Source: Cristatella mucedo | Taxonomy: Eukaryota; Bryozoa; Phylactolaemata; Cristatellidae | Assembly: GCA_009760855.2 (NCBI GenBank) | Contig: WPIO01000065.1 | Coordinates: 1,891,001 to 1,955,000 of the forward strand | DNA: 64,000 nt | Reading direction: 5' to 3' | In this document: positions 62,567 through 64,000 of the stretch, piece by piece | Position numbering within the stretch: position 1 is the first letter of the stretch | Layout of the letters: each line of letters begins with the position of its first letter | The notes under the pieces: generated by a model | Seen by the model: the letters and a program-made list of their open reading frames with translations, nothing else | Told to the model about the DNA's origin: nothing | Database searches by the model: none | Translations under genes and position numbers: made by a program

Positions 62567-64000
62567 ATGAACCTGCTCACGATAGCCGCCTTCGGATGTC
62601 TGGTGGCGGCGTGCGCCGCACAAGCTCCTTACGCTTGCGGTACATGGTAGCGCTTGCCTTGCGGTACATGGCAGTGCTTGCCTTGCGGTACGTGTCAACG
62701 CCGACGCTTTCGTCCAGCAATGACCGCCGTGCGTTCAGTCACGCGGTTCTGCGAGCCACTTTCAGTTTCATTTCACGATTGCAGAGGTACCGCCCCTTTG
62801 GGAAGGAACGACCGTGAAGGTAAGTGGAAGGTTAAAACTCACTAAGCTGGTCTGCACTGACCCGCGCGTCACGCTGGGCAGAAGAAAAGCTCTCCACGAT
62901 CTCGCTCTGACCAGACAAAAATGACGGCGACCAGTGGCGCTCAGTAGCTTTTCCGAAACCGATTTTCCGAACCTTGCAATAGGCGAAGATTTTCCAGCCA
63001 TAGCGCTGCTGTCACCGAGAGCCCACTTCCACCCCCCGGCGGCAGAGCTAAAGAAAGCGTACGCGGGCGGAGCGTCCTCTGGCGGGAAGACTGGCGAACG
63101 GGCAGCGTAGAGAGCGACCCAGGAAACCGCTGAGGGATCGCACGTTAGCTCTTGAGGATAGCAGCTGCTGCGAACCTAAGCTCATCACGTTTTTAGAGAT
63201 TCAAAACAAATTGAAGCATGCGGCAGTGCAAAGTAATCTTTTTGAAGCCCAAACAGCTCTATATATGGAAAATAACATAACATAGCAATTCTCACGCTTA
63301 CGAATTTGAAGTCGTACCGATTTCTTCATATTATTGGCGAGTATTAAGAACTTTTAGAGTATAATATTAATCAAATATAAAATTAGAGTAGAGTAATAAT
63401 TAAATTTACCTAACGCCAATTTTGGCATAGTATAGTTGGTCGCTTCGAGTTGGCTTGTGATGGCACTTGGGTGTTCTTTGCTAAAAGCTAGTTTTCTGAC
63501 AAAGCAGACAGCCCAAAGCTGATTTAGTGTATGCGAAGATTCCACTAAGACCGAAAGTGGAAGTGCTAAAGTTGCATCGCGAATAGCCATCGTTTAAGAT
63601 GGACTCGGACTGGCCGCGCGCGAAAACTTGCGCGACTAAGCCACGAGGCCAATTCGTGGCGGGTGAATGCATAAATAAATACTAGCTGATTTAACAGCCT
63701 CTTTTTGAATAGCGACAGAAGAGCCTTTACGGCTATCACCACCGCTTGCAGTAGTGATAAGGGATCGCCCACCGCAGGATTCGAACCCACGACCTCGAGG
63801 CCGAAGTCGTAAAAAGCAACCGCCTTACCTAGTGAGTCATTAAGGCTAACGTGGCTGACTGTCAACCGACAGAGATAAAAGAGTCCCAGTTCAGAGCACT
63901 TCAGCGAGTTGTACGAAGCGACCAGCTCCGAACGGCCACGCGCCGCTGCAGCCAGAGCAGCGATGAGACGGAACAGGTACTCCCGAAGCTATCCTGAATG
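62567..64000 (+). CDS. Ependymin-related protein, gene D (5' part, runs off the window)
   Basis: Only exons 1 (62567-62639) and 2 (62785-62819) are visible. Exon 1 codes for a signal peptide almost identical to that of gene C and ends in the same AC/G phase-1 junction; exon 2 codes for a VPPLWEG block like SPSQWEG in gene C. Both exon lengths (73 and 35 nt) equal those of gene C. Exon 3 should lie beyond 64000, since the equivalent intron of gene C is 1223 nt and only 1181 nt are left here. Intron 1 contains two extra copies of the donor region, in a 24-bp tandem repeat. Intron 2 shares sequence with intron 2 of gene C. Whether the rest of the gene is intact cannot be seen. Confidence 0.8.
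62636..62693. repeat. 24-bp tandem triplication of the gene D exon 1 donor
   Basis: TTGCGGTACATGG recurs at 24-bp spacing (junctions after 62639, 62663 and 62687); the third copy reads TTGCGGTACGTG. Confidence 0.9.
63131..63679. other. Gene D intron 2, unassigned part
   Basis: Beyond the stretch shared with gene C intron 2 (to about 63130), nothing recognised; no ependymin exon 3 is seen. Confidence 0.45.
63680..63845 (-). mobile_element. SINE-2 copy in gene D intron 2
   Basis: Reverse-strand copy: end CTAGCTGATTTAACAGCCTC, body GGCTATCACCACCGCTTGCA, B box GGATTCGAACCCACGACC. Confidence 0.88.

Noticed and set aside
63846-64000. Exon 3 of gene D
   Set aside because: No match to the conserved exon 3 of A, B or C (no YD.....R.R pattern after an acceptor); it is expected beyond the window.

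Overview
The window is a piece of an invertebrate animal genome. Its genes are split by short GT-AG (and two GC-AG) introns, carry TATA boxes and AATAAA signals, and sit in a sea of LINE and tRNA-derived SINE copies, microsatellites and minisatellites. The organism cannot be named from the sequence. Ependymin-related protein (EPDR) arrays are known from molluscs, annelids, brachiopods, echinoderms and amphioxus and are not typical of insects or nematodes, so a non-ecdysozoan marine invertebrate is the best inference.

Layout. (1) 1-5724: the 3' part of a gene for a cell-surface protein with three immunoglobulin-like domains, one per phase-1 exon, ending in a Gln tract, a Cys cluster, one membrane helix and a short basic tail. 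A 43-copy, 16-bp minisatellite and a SINE lie in its last intron. (2) 9.5-11.3 kb, 19.6-22.2 kb, 53.4-58.7 kb and 62.5 kb to the window edge: four head-to-tail plus-strand ependymin-related genes, called A, B, C and D here. A, B and C are complete with six exons each (188, 186 and 190 aa); D shows only exons 1 and 2. Exon lengths and intron phases (1,0,0,1,2) are conserved, as are a signal peptide, four Cys and a central NAT sequon followed by a GEGY(I/V)G motif. C and D are a recent duplicate pair that share promoter and intron sequence; A and B form an older, GC-rich pair. (3) 22.2-53.1 kb and the large introns: mostly decayed repeats. These are an L2/CR1-like LINE (LINE-A) with an (ATT)n tail, a second CR1/L2-like LINE (LINE-B), a tRNA-derived SINE whose 3' end copies the LINE-A tail (SINE-A), a second tRNA-derived SINE with a long hairpin arm (SINE-2), and a long inverted-repeat element split by a LINE-A copy.

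The four EPDR genes probably encode secreted, glycosylated, disulfide-bonded proteins of the extracellular fluid or secretory tract. Their similar promoters (TATA 50-72 bp before the ATG) suggest similar regulation. The most unusual observations are: two EPDR introns that appear to use GC donors; the triplicated splice-donor segment in gene D; a 14-bp minisatellite born inside a LINE-A copy; the SINE-A/LINE-A shared tail; a perfect 20-bp hairpin in a gene A intron; and an unrecognised Cys-rich candidate exon on the minus strand just before gene C. I found no rRNA, no functional tRNA and no CRISPR array.
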